Part shown: positions 1-5,833 of the stretch, piece after piece
Layout of the letters: every line of letters begins with the position of its first letter
Position numbering within the stretch: the stretch's first letter is position 1
Origin: DASWJQ01 sp036397095
Lineage (GTDB): Bacteria; Chloroflexota; Anaerolineae; Anaerolineales; E44-bin32
Direction: 5' to 3'
Assembly (NCBI GenBank): GCA_036397095.1
Contig: DASWJQ010000009.1
Coordinates: forward strand, 1-15,015
Length of the DNA: 15,015 nucleotides
Program-made: the position numbers and the translations under genes
Notes under the pieces: model-generated
Databases searched by the model: none
What the model was told of the DNA's origin: nothing
What the model saw: the letters and a program-made list of their open reading frames with translations, nothing else

Positions 1-140
1 GCACGCATCGGCGAGGCATCCGGTCGTAGCCGGCTGCCGCTCGCTCGGCTCGCTTGTCAAGGTCTGCCCGCCACCCGGCGGACGAGACCGGCGTTGGGTT
101 CGACTACATTCTACTGGGTCGGACCGGGGGCGTCAAGGGT

Positions 141-199
141 AGGGACCAGGGATTGGGGATTCGGTTGGGAGGTGATAGCTGACAAGTGATAGGTGCTAG
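141..199. repeat. Degenerate heptamer repeat patch A
   Basis: Consecutive 7-mers are readable as agggacc, agggatt, ggggatt (141-161). After a short spacer come gtgatag, ctgacaa, gtgatag, gtgctag (172-199). The 7-base phase is kept within each run. Such short, degenerate tandem heptamers resemble the STRR type of intergenic repeat known from cyanobacteria and seen in other GC-rich environmental genomes. No function is visible. Confidence 0.6.
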
Positions 200-246
200 G
201 GGAATCGGTGAGACCGAGGACCCACGGGAGATGCCCACGCGTCGGA

Positions 247-263
247 GCGATCCTTGTGATCGC
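247..263. repeat. Inverted repeat gcgatc-cttgt-gatcgc
   Basis: A perfect 6-bp inverted repeat (247-252 with 258-263) surrounds the 5-base loop cttgt. It sits between the two heptamer patches. The composition and the cttgt loop are what one expects of a small dispersed palindromic (REP-like) element, but only one copy was noticed in this window, so the family assignment is inference. Confidence 0.45.
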
Positions 264-271
264 CCAGGCAC

Positions 272-292
272 GGGGATTAGGGATTGGGGATA
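272..292. repeat. Degenerate heptamer repeat patch B
   Basis: Three consecutive 7-mers: ggggatt (272-278), agggatt (279-285), ggggata (286-292). Two of the three units recur in patch A at 148-161, so the two patches belong to the same repeat family. Confidence 0.6.
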
Positions 293-345
293 CGGAAGGG
301 CAGGCGATGGCGAATAGCGGTCTCTCGCCGGTCCGGCGTGCGCTC

Positions 346-954
346 CTAGAGCTCCTGTCGCCCCTCCAACGCTTGCGAAAGTGTGTTCGTGTCGGCGTAC
401 TCCAGATCGCCGCCGGAAGGCAGGCCGCGGGCCAGCCGCGTTGTGCGCACCGGCTTGCCCTCCAACCGCCGCTTGAGGTACATCGCCGTCGCTTCACCCT
501 CCATGGTAGGGTTGGTCGCAAGGATCAATTCCTGGACAGCCTCTTGTTCGACCCGCTCCAGCAATTCCTCGAGCCGCAGATCCTCCGGGCCAATGCCCTC
601 GACCGGGGAGAGCGCCCCATGCAATACATGGTAACGACCGCCAAACACACCCGTGCGCTCGATGGCCACTACGTCCAGCGGCTCCTCGACAACACACACC
701 AGCTGCCCCTGGCGGTCTGGATCCGAACACAGCTGGCACGGGTCCTGGCCTCGCTCGGTGATGTTGAAGCAGCGCGAGCAAAAGCTCGTGCCTTCGACCA
801 TGGCTACCAACGCCTGGGCCAATTCGCGCGCTTCGGCCTCCGGCGAACGCAACAGGTGAAAGGTCAGCCGCGAGGCCGATTTGGGACCAACACCCGGCAG
901 CCGGGCGAACGCCTCGATCAGCCGGGCGACCGGACTGGGAACGCTGCCGCTCAA
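346..954 (-). CDS. recR: Recombination mediator protein RecR
   Basis: RecR acts with RecO (and RecF) to load RecA on SSB-coated single-stranded DNA in gap repair. The 202-residue length is typical of the family. The N-terminal helix-hairpin-helix is visible (LPGVGPKSASRL, 19-30). It is followed by a four-cysteine zinc finger (C59, C62, C73, C76) and a Toprim domain starting at VCVVEE (86-91) with ILATNPTMEGEATA (144-157). The conserved C-terminal segment ARGLPSGGDLEYAD (175-188) is intact. The start is TTG, and it overlaps the ybaB stop in TTGA (951-954), so translation is probably coupled. It is the last gene of the dnaX-ybaB-recR block, an order widely conserved in bacteria. Assignment is secure. 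Confidence 0.97.
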   Translation of the reverse strand: MSGSVPSPVARLIEAFARLPGVGPKSASRLTFHLLRSPEAEARELAQALVAMVEGTSFCSRCFNITERGQDPCQLCSDPDRQGQLVCVVEEPLDVVAIERTGVFGGRYHVLHGALSPVEGIGPEDLRLEELLERVEQEAVQELILATNPTMEGEATAMYLKRRLEGKPVRTTRLARGLPSGGDLEYADTNTLSQALEGRQEL

Positions 955-1277
955 TCGCCCCCCATCCCGCCCGGCCCCAGCGCCGAGGCCATCGGACCCA
1001 GACGTCGGGCCGCCACCACCTGCGACTCATGGATCGCCTGGTTAATCGCCAGCAGCACCAAGTCCTGCAGCATGGCGGCATCCCCCTGCTCCAGCAGCTT
1101 GGGGTCGATCACCACCTGGTGACACTCCTGGGTGCCGCTCATCTTAATCCGCACCGCCCCTCCGCCGGTGGTCACCTCCACCATTTCCGTAGCGAGCGAT
1201 TCGCGGGCCTCCGCCAGCTGCTGCTGCATTTGGCGCAGCTGCTTCACCATATCCAAGGGTCCCTTGCCTGCTGCCAT
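951..1277 (-). CDS. ybaB: YbaB/EbfC family nucleoid-associated protein
   Basis: Small DNA-binding protein of the YbaB/EbfC family, which forms dimers and coats DNA. Its gene classically lies between dnaX and recR, as here. The chosen ATG gives 108 residues. It begins with a Gly/Lys-rich tip and a long N-terminal helix (DMVKQLRQMQQQLAEARESL). Next is the beta segment EVTTGGGAVRIKMSG, and then the typical VVIDPKLLEQGD and LVLLAINQAI elements. A Gly/Met-rich tail ends in GPGGMGGD. Three in-frame starts stand together (GTG 1283, ATG 1280, ATG 1277). The GAGG at 1283-1286 is best spaced for the ATG at 1277. The stop overlaps the recR start by TTGA. The usual length is 100-115 residues, so it looks complete. 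Confidence 0.94.
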   Translation of the reverse strand: MAAGKGPLDMVKQLRQMQQQLAEARESLATEMVEVTTGGGAVRIKMSGTQECHQVVIDPKLLEQGDAAMLQDLVLLAINQAIHESQVVAARRLGPMASALGPGGMGGD

Positions 1278-1300
1278 CATCACCTCACATGTCGCCGGCT

Positions 1301-1321
1301 CCGACGGAGGCAGACCGTCGG
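1301..1321. other. Hairpin between dnaX and ybaB
   Basis: Perfect 7-bp inverted repeat (ccgacgg at 1301-1307, ccgtcgg at 1315-1321, loop of 7) in the 54-base gap between the dnaX stop and the ybaB start. There is no T-run on the transcribed (minus) side, so it is not a standard intrinsic terminator. It could be a processing site or stability element in the operon mRNA. Confidence 0.45.
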
Positions 1322-1337
1322 TCCAAGCCTGGCGAAC

Positions 1338-2981
1338 TCATTCCGGCTCATCCTTATCGGCTTCGCGGTCAACCGGCTGGATCGCACTGACCGTTGCCCC
1401 CAAATCTCGAATGGCCGTCGCCACCATGCCACCATCTTCGACCTGGGGTGGGTCATCGCTGGCCTCGGAATCCCAGTTTGACATCAGCATGCAGCGTAGG
1501 CCGATGGCTTGCCCCAGGGCTTCGGCCAAGGACTCTTCCACCGTCTGGCGGTTGCCGGACTTGTCCATTTTCTCCCGCAGAATATCACTGGCAAAACCAA
1601 TCACCAGGCGGCCCTGATCGAGCCCCAGCGGTCGCCCCGAATTAAGCAGCGCCTGGCAACGAGGATCGCGCCGCTTGGCTGCGGCCAGAATGGCCGGCCA
1701 CCGCTCGATGACCTGACTGAAGCGCATTTCGCCCTCAATCGGCCGGGCTTCGATCGCAGCCGGTGGGTCGCTTGGCGCCGCCGGCGCCGGCGCCGGCCCG
1801 CTCTCTTTGACAACCGTCGGTTGGGTGGTATCGGTGGTCGCCCCTGGCCGCGGGTTGCCCGACGCTGCCTCGGTCGACGCTTGCTTCTCTACCACCGCCG
1901 GCTCAACCTGACTCAAGGTCGACACCAGCGCCAGCTCAAGCGGAAGCTTGGGTTGCCAAGCCGCCCGCCCCTCGAGCGCGGCCTGGCTGAAATGGTCGAT
2001 AGCCGTCATCAACCGATCCTGGCTGAGTGCCGTGGCTTGGGCTTCCATCTGCTGGCGCACGCTGGCGACGGCTTCAACCAGATCGGGATTGCCAACCTGG
2101 ATCAAGAGAAGTGAGCGCAGATAGTCGACGATTTGCCGGGCCAACTGCCGCGGGTCTGCCCCCCGATCAACCGCCCGGTTGAGCAGCGTGAGACCGCCGG
2201 CTGCATCGTGGTGTGTCAACGCCTCGACGAGCCCGATCACCGCCTCGTCGGTGGCCGTGCCCAATACAGCCTGGGCCTTGGCCAGGTCAACTTGAAGCCC
2301 GGTTGACGTCAATTGATCGAGCAGGGAAATGGCATCGCGCATGCTGCCGGTCGCCTGGCGGGCAATCAGCTCCAGCGCCGGCTCGTCAATCTTGAAACCC
2401 TCCTCGGCCACCCGCGCCCGTAAATAGTCCAGGATGGTGGCCAGGGGCAGCCGCCGGAACTCATGCCGCTGGCAGCGCGACAGTACCGTCGCTGGCACCT
2501 TGTGCACCTCGGTTGTGGCTAGGATGAAGATGGCGTGGCCGGGGGGTTCTTCGAGCGTCTTCAGCAGGGCATTGAAGGCCGCCGTCGAGAGCATGTGAAC
2601 CTCATCGATGATGTAGACCTTGAAGCTGCCCTCATTCGGGGAGAAGTTGATCTTCTCACGAAGGTCTCGCACATCTTCAACGCTGGTGTTGGAGGCGGCG
2701 TCGATTTCAATCAGATCGATGTAGCTGCCAGCCGCCAGCGCCTGGCAGTGCTGGCAGGCGCCACAAGGCCGCTTGGCCAGATCTGGCTCGGTGCAGTTGA
2801 CCGCCTTGGCCAACAGGCGGGCGGTCGTGGTTTTGCCCGTGCCACGGGGACCGGCAAACAAGTACGCGTGGGCGACCCGATCCCCTTTAACGGCGTTGCG
2901 CAGGGTCTGCACGACGTGGTCTTGGCCCACCACCGATTGCCAATCTTGAGGCCGCCAACGTCGATAGAGTGCCTGCGTCAT
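1338..2981 (-). CDS. dnaX: DNA polymerase III subunit gamma/tau
   Basis: Clamp-loader ATPase of the replicative polymerase, 547 residues. The family N-terminus ALYRRWRPQDW (4-14) is followed by the Walker A motif GPRGTGKT (44-51). A zinc module follows (C63, C73, C76, C79), then Walker B and the DExH box IIDEVH (124-129). The SRC motif with its arginine finger lies at 168-170. From about residue 365 a Pro/Ala/Thr-rich linker begins, in DNA a run of gccggc units near 1780-1798. It leads into a tau-like C-terminal domain from about 425. The ATG at 2981 is supported by AAGGAG at 2995-3000, spaced rather far (13 bases). I saw no A-rich slippery run in the gene, so a shorter gamma form by programmed frameshifting is not indicated. 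It heads the dnaX-ybaB-recR block and is divergent from tatA. Confidence 0.97.
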   Translation of the reverse strand: MTQALYRRWRPQDWQSVVGQDHVVQTLRNAVKGDRVAHAYLFAGPRGTGKTTTARLLAKAVNCTEPDLAKRPCGACQHCQALAAGSYIDLIEIDAASNTSVEDVRDLREKINFSPNEGSFKVYIIDEVHMLSTAAFNALLKTLEEPPGHAIFILATTEVHKVPATVLSRCQRHEFRRLPLATILDYLRARVAEEGFKIDEPALELIARQATGSMRDAISLLDQLTSTGLQVDLAKAQAVLGTATDEAVIGLVEALTHHDAAGGLTLLNRAVDRGADPRQLARQIVDYLRSLLLIQVGNPDLVEAVASVRQQMEAQATALSQDRLMTAIDHFSQAALEGRAAWQPKLPLELALVSTLSQVEPAVVEKQASTEAASGNPRPGATTDTTQPTVVKESGPAPAPAAPSDPPAAIEARPIEGEMRFSQVIERWPAILAAAKRRDPRCQALLNSGRPLGLDQGRLVIGFASDILREKMDKSGNRQTVEESLAEALGQAIGLRCMLMSNWDSEASDDPPQVEDGGMVATAIRDLGATVSAIQPVDREADKDEPE

Positions 2982-3081
2982 GCCGCGCTGCCGTCTCCTT
3001 GAGGTCGAACCGTCGGTGGAACGCTGGGCAGCCAGGGGGTGTGCAGCGGTAGACTACCCGTCATGCATCCGCGTGCTGGCG

Positions 3082-3110
3082 AGTCTAACAGAGCCGAATG
3101 GCGACCGCAA
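3082..3110 (-). promoter_or_regulatory. Candidate promoter of dnaX-ybaB-recR
   Basis: On the minus strand, TTGCGG (3105-3110) and TAGACT (3082-3087) are separated by exactly 17 bases. A TG one base upstream of the -10 makes it an extended -10. Expected transcription start is near 3075, giving a leader of about 95 bases before dnaX. The -35 matches the consensus only in TTG, so the call rests on the spacing and the extended -10. Confidence 0.45.
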
Positions 3111-3147
3111 GCGAGCCAGTTGTCGACGCCTTCGCCCGGCCCTAGGA

Positions 3148-3156
3148 TGCTATAAT
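3148..3156 (+). promoter_or_regulatory. tatA promoter, extended -10
   Basis: A perfect TATAAT (3151-3156) is preceded by TG at 3148-3149, an extended -10 element. No good -35 is seen at 17 bases, which extended -10 promoters tolerate. Expected start is near 3163, about 25 bases before the tatA ATG. This also argues against the in-frame ATG at 3155, which lies inside the -10. Confidence 0.75.
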
Positions 3157-3174
3157 GCGGGAGCAGACTAGTAA

Positions 3175-3179
3175 AGGAA
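3175..3179 (+). promoter_or_regulatory. Ribosome binding site of tatA
   Basis: AGGAA within the run AAAGGAAA, 8 bases before the ATG at 3188. It fixes that ATG as the start rather than the in-frame ATG at 3155. Confidence 0.75.
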
Positions 3180-3187
3180 ACGTCCAA

Positions 3188-3379
3188 ATGGCAGGGTTGG
3201 GACCGCCCGAACTTATCATCATCTTGATCATCGTGGTGCTGATCTTCGGCGTTGGCCGTCTGGGCCGCATTGGCGGCGAAATGGGCTCGGCGATCCGCGA
3301 ATTTCGGCGCGGTGTCCAGGGGGATGGCGAATCCAAGGAAGAAGAGCACGAAAACGACGGGCAGCCGCCCGCCGCGTAG
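3188..3379 (+). CDS. tatA: Sec-independent translocase TatA/E-type subunit
   Basis: Pore-forming or accessory subunit of the twin-arginine translocase, which exports folded proteins across the cytoplasmic membrane. The 63-residue protein has the diagnostic layout. A short periplasmic N-terminus (MAGLGPPE) leads into one membrane helix (about 8-20). The hallmark Phe-Gly hinge is at 20-21. An amphipathic helix follows (RLGRIGGEMGSAIREFRRG, 24-42), then a short acidic tail. A start at 3155 would add 11 hydrophilic residues unlike the family and would overlap the -10, so 3188 is preferred. It stands alone: no tatC or tatB lies in the window. It has its own promoter and a strong terminator, and is divergent from dnaX. 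TatA versus TatB cannot be fully settled from sequence, but the short tail favours TatA. Confidence 0.92.
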   Translation: MAGLGPPELIIILIIVVLIFGVGRLGRIGGEMGSAIREFRRGVQGDGESKEEEHENDGQPPAA

Positions 3380-3400
3380 CCTTCAGCTGTACGACTGTAG

Positions 3401-3432
3401 GCGCCAGCCGAGCCGGCTGGCGCTTTCCTTTT
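3401..3432 (+). terminator. Intrinsic terminator of tatA
   Basis: Perfect 10-bp GC-rich stem (3401-3410 with 3414-3423, loop agc) followed directly by tttcctttt (3424-3432). It lies 21 bases after the tatA stop. The T-tract is only on the plus-strand side. The opposing minus-strand gene's restored stop (3431-3433) abuts the structure, so the hairpin may also help insulate the converging transcripts. Confidence 0.9.
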
Positions 3433-3594
3433 AAGACAGGGGACGGCCCCCAAGGACTCGCTTGATCTCATCGGTGGCCTCGAGCCGGGACAACGGGCGC
3501 AGATCTTCGTCGCTCCCGCGCCGGGCAGGTCTTCGAACGCACCAGCGTCGTGGGCCCGCCGCATCCGGTCTTCAGAGAGGCGCTGCCAGTTCAT
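3431..3594 (-). pseudogene. Small DUF1992-like protein, single-base frameshift
   Basis: The ATG at 3594 overlaps the stop of the upstream glycosyltransferase (ATGA, 3591-3594), and a GGAGGG sits about 12 bases before it. The reading begins MNWQRLSEDRMRRAHDAGAF and continues EDLPGAG. This matches the DUF1992 (DnaJ-C28 homologous) signature of a helix followed by G-x-F-x-N/D-L-P-G-x-G. As read, the frame then runs on for another 120-odd residues antisense to tatA, which is not plausible. Adding one G to the GGG at 3515-3517 restores a frame. That frame continues SDEDLRPLSRLEATDEIKR and reaches a TAA at 3431-3433, right beside the tatA terminator, giving 54 residues. So either one base was lost in the genome or the sequence has a homopolymer error. 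Function of the domain is unknown. The C-terminal half of a typical DUF1992 domain is absent. Confidence 0.55.
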
Positions 3595-4829
3595 GGATCG
3601 GGCTTGCCCTCCCCCGGGGCCATCTCGTCTGCCGCCAGCCACTGTGTGTACAGCTGGTACACCTCGCGCAGGATCTTTTCCGGATGGTAAGAGCCGGCCG
3701 CTTGCAGACATTGTTGCCGCACTTCACCGTTCTTGCCGCGCCCAAGCATTTTGCTGATCGCCTGGGCCAGACTCCCCGCGGTGGGCTCATCTGCCAGGCT
3801 GCCGACCGTAGGATAGCTCGACAGGATTTCGACGACCTGTCCGACCGCCGTTGAGGCGATCGGGGTGCCACAGGCCAAGGCCTCGAGCACATGGCGCGGC
3901 CCGGCTTCATAGTGCGAACTGCAGACCGCCAGGTCAGCATCACGATAGATGCCGGCCAGGGTCGGACGATCGACGGTCGGGACAATTCTCACATCGGGGC
4001 CGAGGTCCAATCGCTCCACCACGTGACGCAGGCGGGCCTCTTGCGGCCCCTTCCCGACAAGCAGGAGCCCGCAATCCAACCCGTGGCGACGGCATAACGC
4101 CAGCGCCTCAAGCAACAACGTGAGGTTCTTCTGCGAGGCGAATCGGCCGGCGAACACCAGCAACTGGGTTTCAGCGGCAAACCCATACTGTGCGCGCAGG
4201 TCTGCCGCCGGCCCAAATGGGTCGACCGACGGCTGAAACACAGTAGGGTCGGCCCAGACAGGCAGGTGCCGCAGGCGACCAGCCAAATCCGGATAGCGAG
4301 CCACCAACGAATGTTGACTGGCCGGATGGACGACGAACATCGCGTCGGCCTGCTTGACCGCTCGGCGGAAGAGAGTCCAGTACAGGGCTGCCAACCCTCG
4401 CCAGCGAATATCGCTTCCCCGCCCGATCAATTCATCTGGATCATTGTGCAAGAAGAGCGCTTGACGGGCACCACGCTCTTGATAGGCGAAGGCCGATTCG
4501 AACCGGTGAAGCTGCTCAATTCGTCCGGCCGGCCGCAGACGGCGCACACGGCAACCCAACACAAACCGCAATGATAGCGGGATTGGCCTTACCACATCGG
4601 GCTCGCGGTCGGCGAGCGCCGGTACAAACGTGACCGGCCTGCCGTCAACGTCAATCTGGCTGGCGGTGCCCACGGGCCGCGCCGCCGGGTCGCTCGTCAC
4701 ACCAATGACCTCGATCTGCCAACGATCAGGTGCGTATCGAATGAAGTCGTTGATACAGGTATCGAACCCGCCGAGGCCGGGGTTGGCTGGGTCCAAGGGA
4801 TGGACGATGCTGACGTCGAACGACCTCAT
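3591..4829 (-). CDS. Glycosyltransferase, GT4 family (GT-B fold)
   Basis: Predicted cytoplasmic, retaining nucleotide-sugar-dependent glycosyltransferase of 412 residues. The N-terminal Rossmann-like half carries a glycine loop GLGGFDTCI (18-26). The C-terminal half has the GT4 donor-site signatures: AGRFASQKN (227-235) with the basic Lys, LLLVGKGPQEARL (255-267), and the E-x7-E motif, E308 and E316 in HYEAGPRHVLEALACGTPI (306-324). No membrane segment is evident. The ATG overlaps the TGA of the preceding GT2 gene (ATGA at 4826-4829). Its own stop overlaps the next small gene in the same way, so it belongs to a tightly coupled operon. The sugar and acceptor cannot be deduced. The neighbours suggest cell-surface glycan or glycolipid synthesis. 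Confidence 0.9.
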   Translation of the reverse strand: MRSFDVSIVHPLDPANPGLGGFDTCINDFIRYAPDRWQIEVIGVTSDPAARPVGTASQIDVDGRPVTFVPALADREPDVVRPIPLSLRFVLGCRVRRLRPAGRIEQLHRFESAFAYQERGARQALFLHNDPDELIGRGSDIRWRGLAALYWTLFRRAVKQADAMFVVHPASQHSLVARYPDLAGRLRHLPVWADPTVFQPSVDPFGPAADLRAQYGFAAETQLLVFAGRFASQKNLTLLLEALALCRRHGLDCGLLLVGKGPQEARLRHVVERLDLGPDVRIVPTVDRPTLAGIYRDADLAVCSSHYEAGPRHVLEALACGTPIASTAVGQVVEILSSYPTVGSLADEPTAGSLAQAISKMLGRGKNGEVRQQCLQAAGSYHPEKILREVYQLYTQWLAADEMAPGEGKPDP

Positions 4830-5833
4830 GCTGCCCGACCGGCACCAGCTTCCAGCGAGGGCGGAAGGACGTCAAACCAATGGAACCGCCGCTCAATCCA
4901 GCCCGGATTGAGCGCATAGATGGTGGCGCCGACGGCTTCCACCGCCTTGACAAACGCAATCGAGAGCAAGTACGCGGGCAGGACGGCGACGCCCAGGGGC
5001 AGATCGCGTCGCAGCTGCCAGCTGCGCACCCAGGCGCGCACCATCGTGCCTGCCGTGACCAGTGCCGGGCCCAGCAATGGCACGCGCATCAGCCGGGCGC
5101 CGGGCAGGTGAGGCGCACGCTGCCGATGGTGAACATGGAAGGCACCCATGCGCAGCCGCTTGGTCAAGAATGGCTCTAGATTGTGGCTGGCCCGGGCCGT
5201 CCGGCAGAACCACAGCCGGGTGCCTTGCGCCAACCAGGTCGCACGCACAATATCGGTGGCCCCACCACCGGTGCGCCCCAAATCCCCGCGGAAGTGCAGG
5301 CCGGGGAAGGCCGCCAATCGCAAGGCGAGGTTGTTGCCATAGATCCAGTCGGTGGGGCCGGACACCGGGCGGGTCGCACCCCAATCACATATGCTCTGCG
5401 AGCGTGACAGGAACCCATCGGCGTACCATGTGTGCCCCACGACGACGTCAATCTCTGGTGCCAAAGAGCCAAGCATGGCCCCGAGCCAGCCGGGTGTGTA
5501 GACTACATCCGAGTCAGCCACCACCAGATAGTCGCCTTCCGCGTGCTTGAGCGCCGCGTTCTTCATCCGGTAGTAGGTGGCGGCTTCAACGGGGACAATC
5601 TCGAAGCCTGGAAGCTGGCTCTGGTAGAACCGGCGCGTATCATCCGCGACTGGGGCGGCCGCCAGCACAAGCAGTTGGCATTGGCCGATGGAGTAGTCCT
5701 GTGACCTCAAACTGGCCGCGCTGCGCTCGGCATGCCGGCGGTCACCCAAATTGTCTGCGTTCCACCCTTCAATTGCCACGGTCACCTTGTCCGGCTTGAT
5801 CATGGGCGGGATGCTGCTCGTGCTGGCGTCCAC
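4826..5833 (-). CDS. Membrane-associated GT2-like glycosyltransferase, second tandem copy
   Basis: GT-A type glycosyltransferase of 335 residues, homologous along its length to the gene just upstream. It opens with the beta strand VTVAIEGWNADN (17-28), shared with the other copy. The metal/nucleotide-binding DSD is at 107-109 (VVADSDVVY). The conserved FRGDLGRTGGGATD lies at 181-194, and TKRLRMGAFHVHHR (224-237) occupies the place of the late GT2 acceptor/catalytic loop. Hydrophobic stretches near 250-265 and 283-308 suggest membrane anchoring at the C-terminus. I chose the GTG at 5833 because GAGGT (5843-5847) stands 9 bases before it. It shares one base with the upstream TAG, whereas the ATG at 5803 has no ribosome site. 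Longer readings would run through the upstream gene. Donor and acceptor are unknown. Confidence 0.85.
   Translation of the reverse strand: MDASTSSIPPMIKPDKVTVAIEGWNADNLGDRRHAERSAASLRSQDYSIGQCQLLVLAAAPVADDTRRFYQSQLPGFEIVPVEAATYYRMKNAALKHAEGDYLVVADSDVVYTPGWLGAMLGSLAPEIDVVVGHTWYADGFLSRSQSICDWGATRPVSGPTDWIYGNNLALRLAAFPGLHFRGDLGRTGGGATDIVRATWLAQGTRLWFCRTARASHNLEPFLTKRLRMGAFHVHHRQRAPHLPGARLMRVPLLGPALVTAGTMVRAWVRSWQLRRDLPLGVAVLPAYLLSIAFVKAVEAVGATIYALNPGWIERRFHWFDVLPPSLEAGAGRAA

Larger units (their letters stand above)
1..345. other. Gene-free region downstream of recR
   Basis: I find no convincing gene here. Open frames in this stretch are low-complexity, Arg/Pro-rich antisense readings with no recognisable domain. 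The first 130 bases contain one small perfect hairpin (68-72 pairing with 77-81, loop of 4) but no T-run after it. Bases 141-292 carry two patches of degenerate 7-base repeats and one perfect inverted repeat, annotated separately. Near the recR stop, 326-338 is a near-palindrome that could form a 5-bp stem on the recR transcript. It lacks a U-tract, so it is only a weak terminator candidate. Confidence 0.6.

Noticed and set aside
97..110. tRNA T-loop-like gttcgac near the left edge
   Set aside because: The flanking bases do not form a T-stem, and no acceptor or anticodon arm can be folded around it.
141..292. CRISPR array or telomere-like repeat
   Set aside because: Units are only 7 bases, directly adjacent and degenerate. 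There are no unique spacers and no cas genes nearby.
193..1122. Long plus-strand open frame (309 codons) opposite recR and ybaB
   Set aside because: It is antisense to two secure genes, Arg/Gln/Pro-rich, with no recognisable domain. High GC produces such shadow frames throughout the window.
1509..2114. Plus-strand open frame of 201 codons opposite dnaX
   Set aside because: Arg-rich low-complexity reading antisense to a textbook dnaX; a shadow of its codon bias.
1338..2981. Programmed frameshift in dnaX giving a gamma subunit
   Set aside because: No A-rich slippery heptamer or long A-run is present on the coding strand.
2982..3150. SRP (4.5S) RNA gene upstream of dnaX
   Set aside because: ffs is often found near dnaX, but the conserved apical GGAAG/GCAGC elements were not found on either strand.
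3142..3711. 189-codon minus-strand frame across tatA and the terminator
   Set aside because: It fuses the end of the glycosyltransferase in another frame, the real start of the DUF1992-like gene and an antisense reading of tatA. Only the part from 3594 to about 3515 looks coding.
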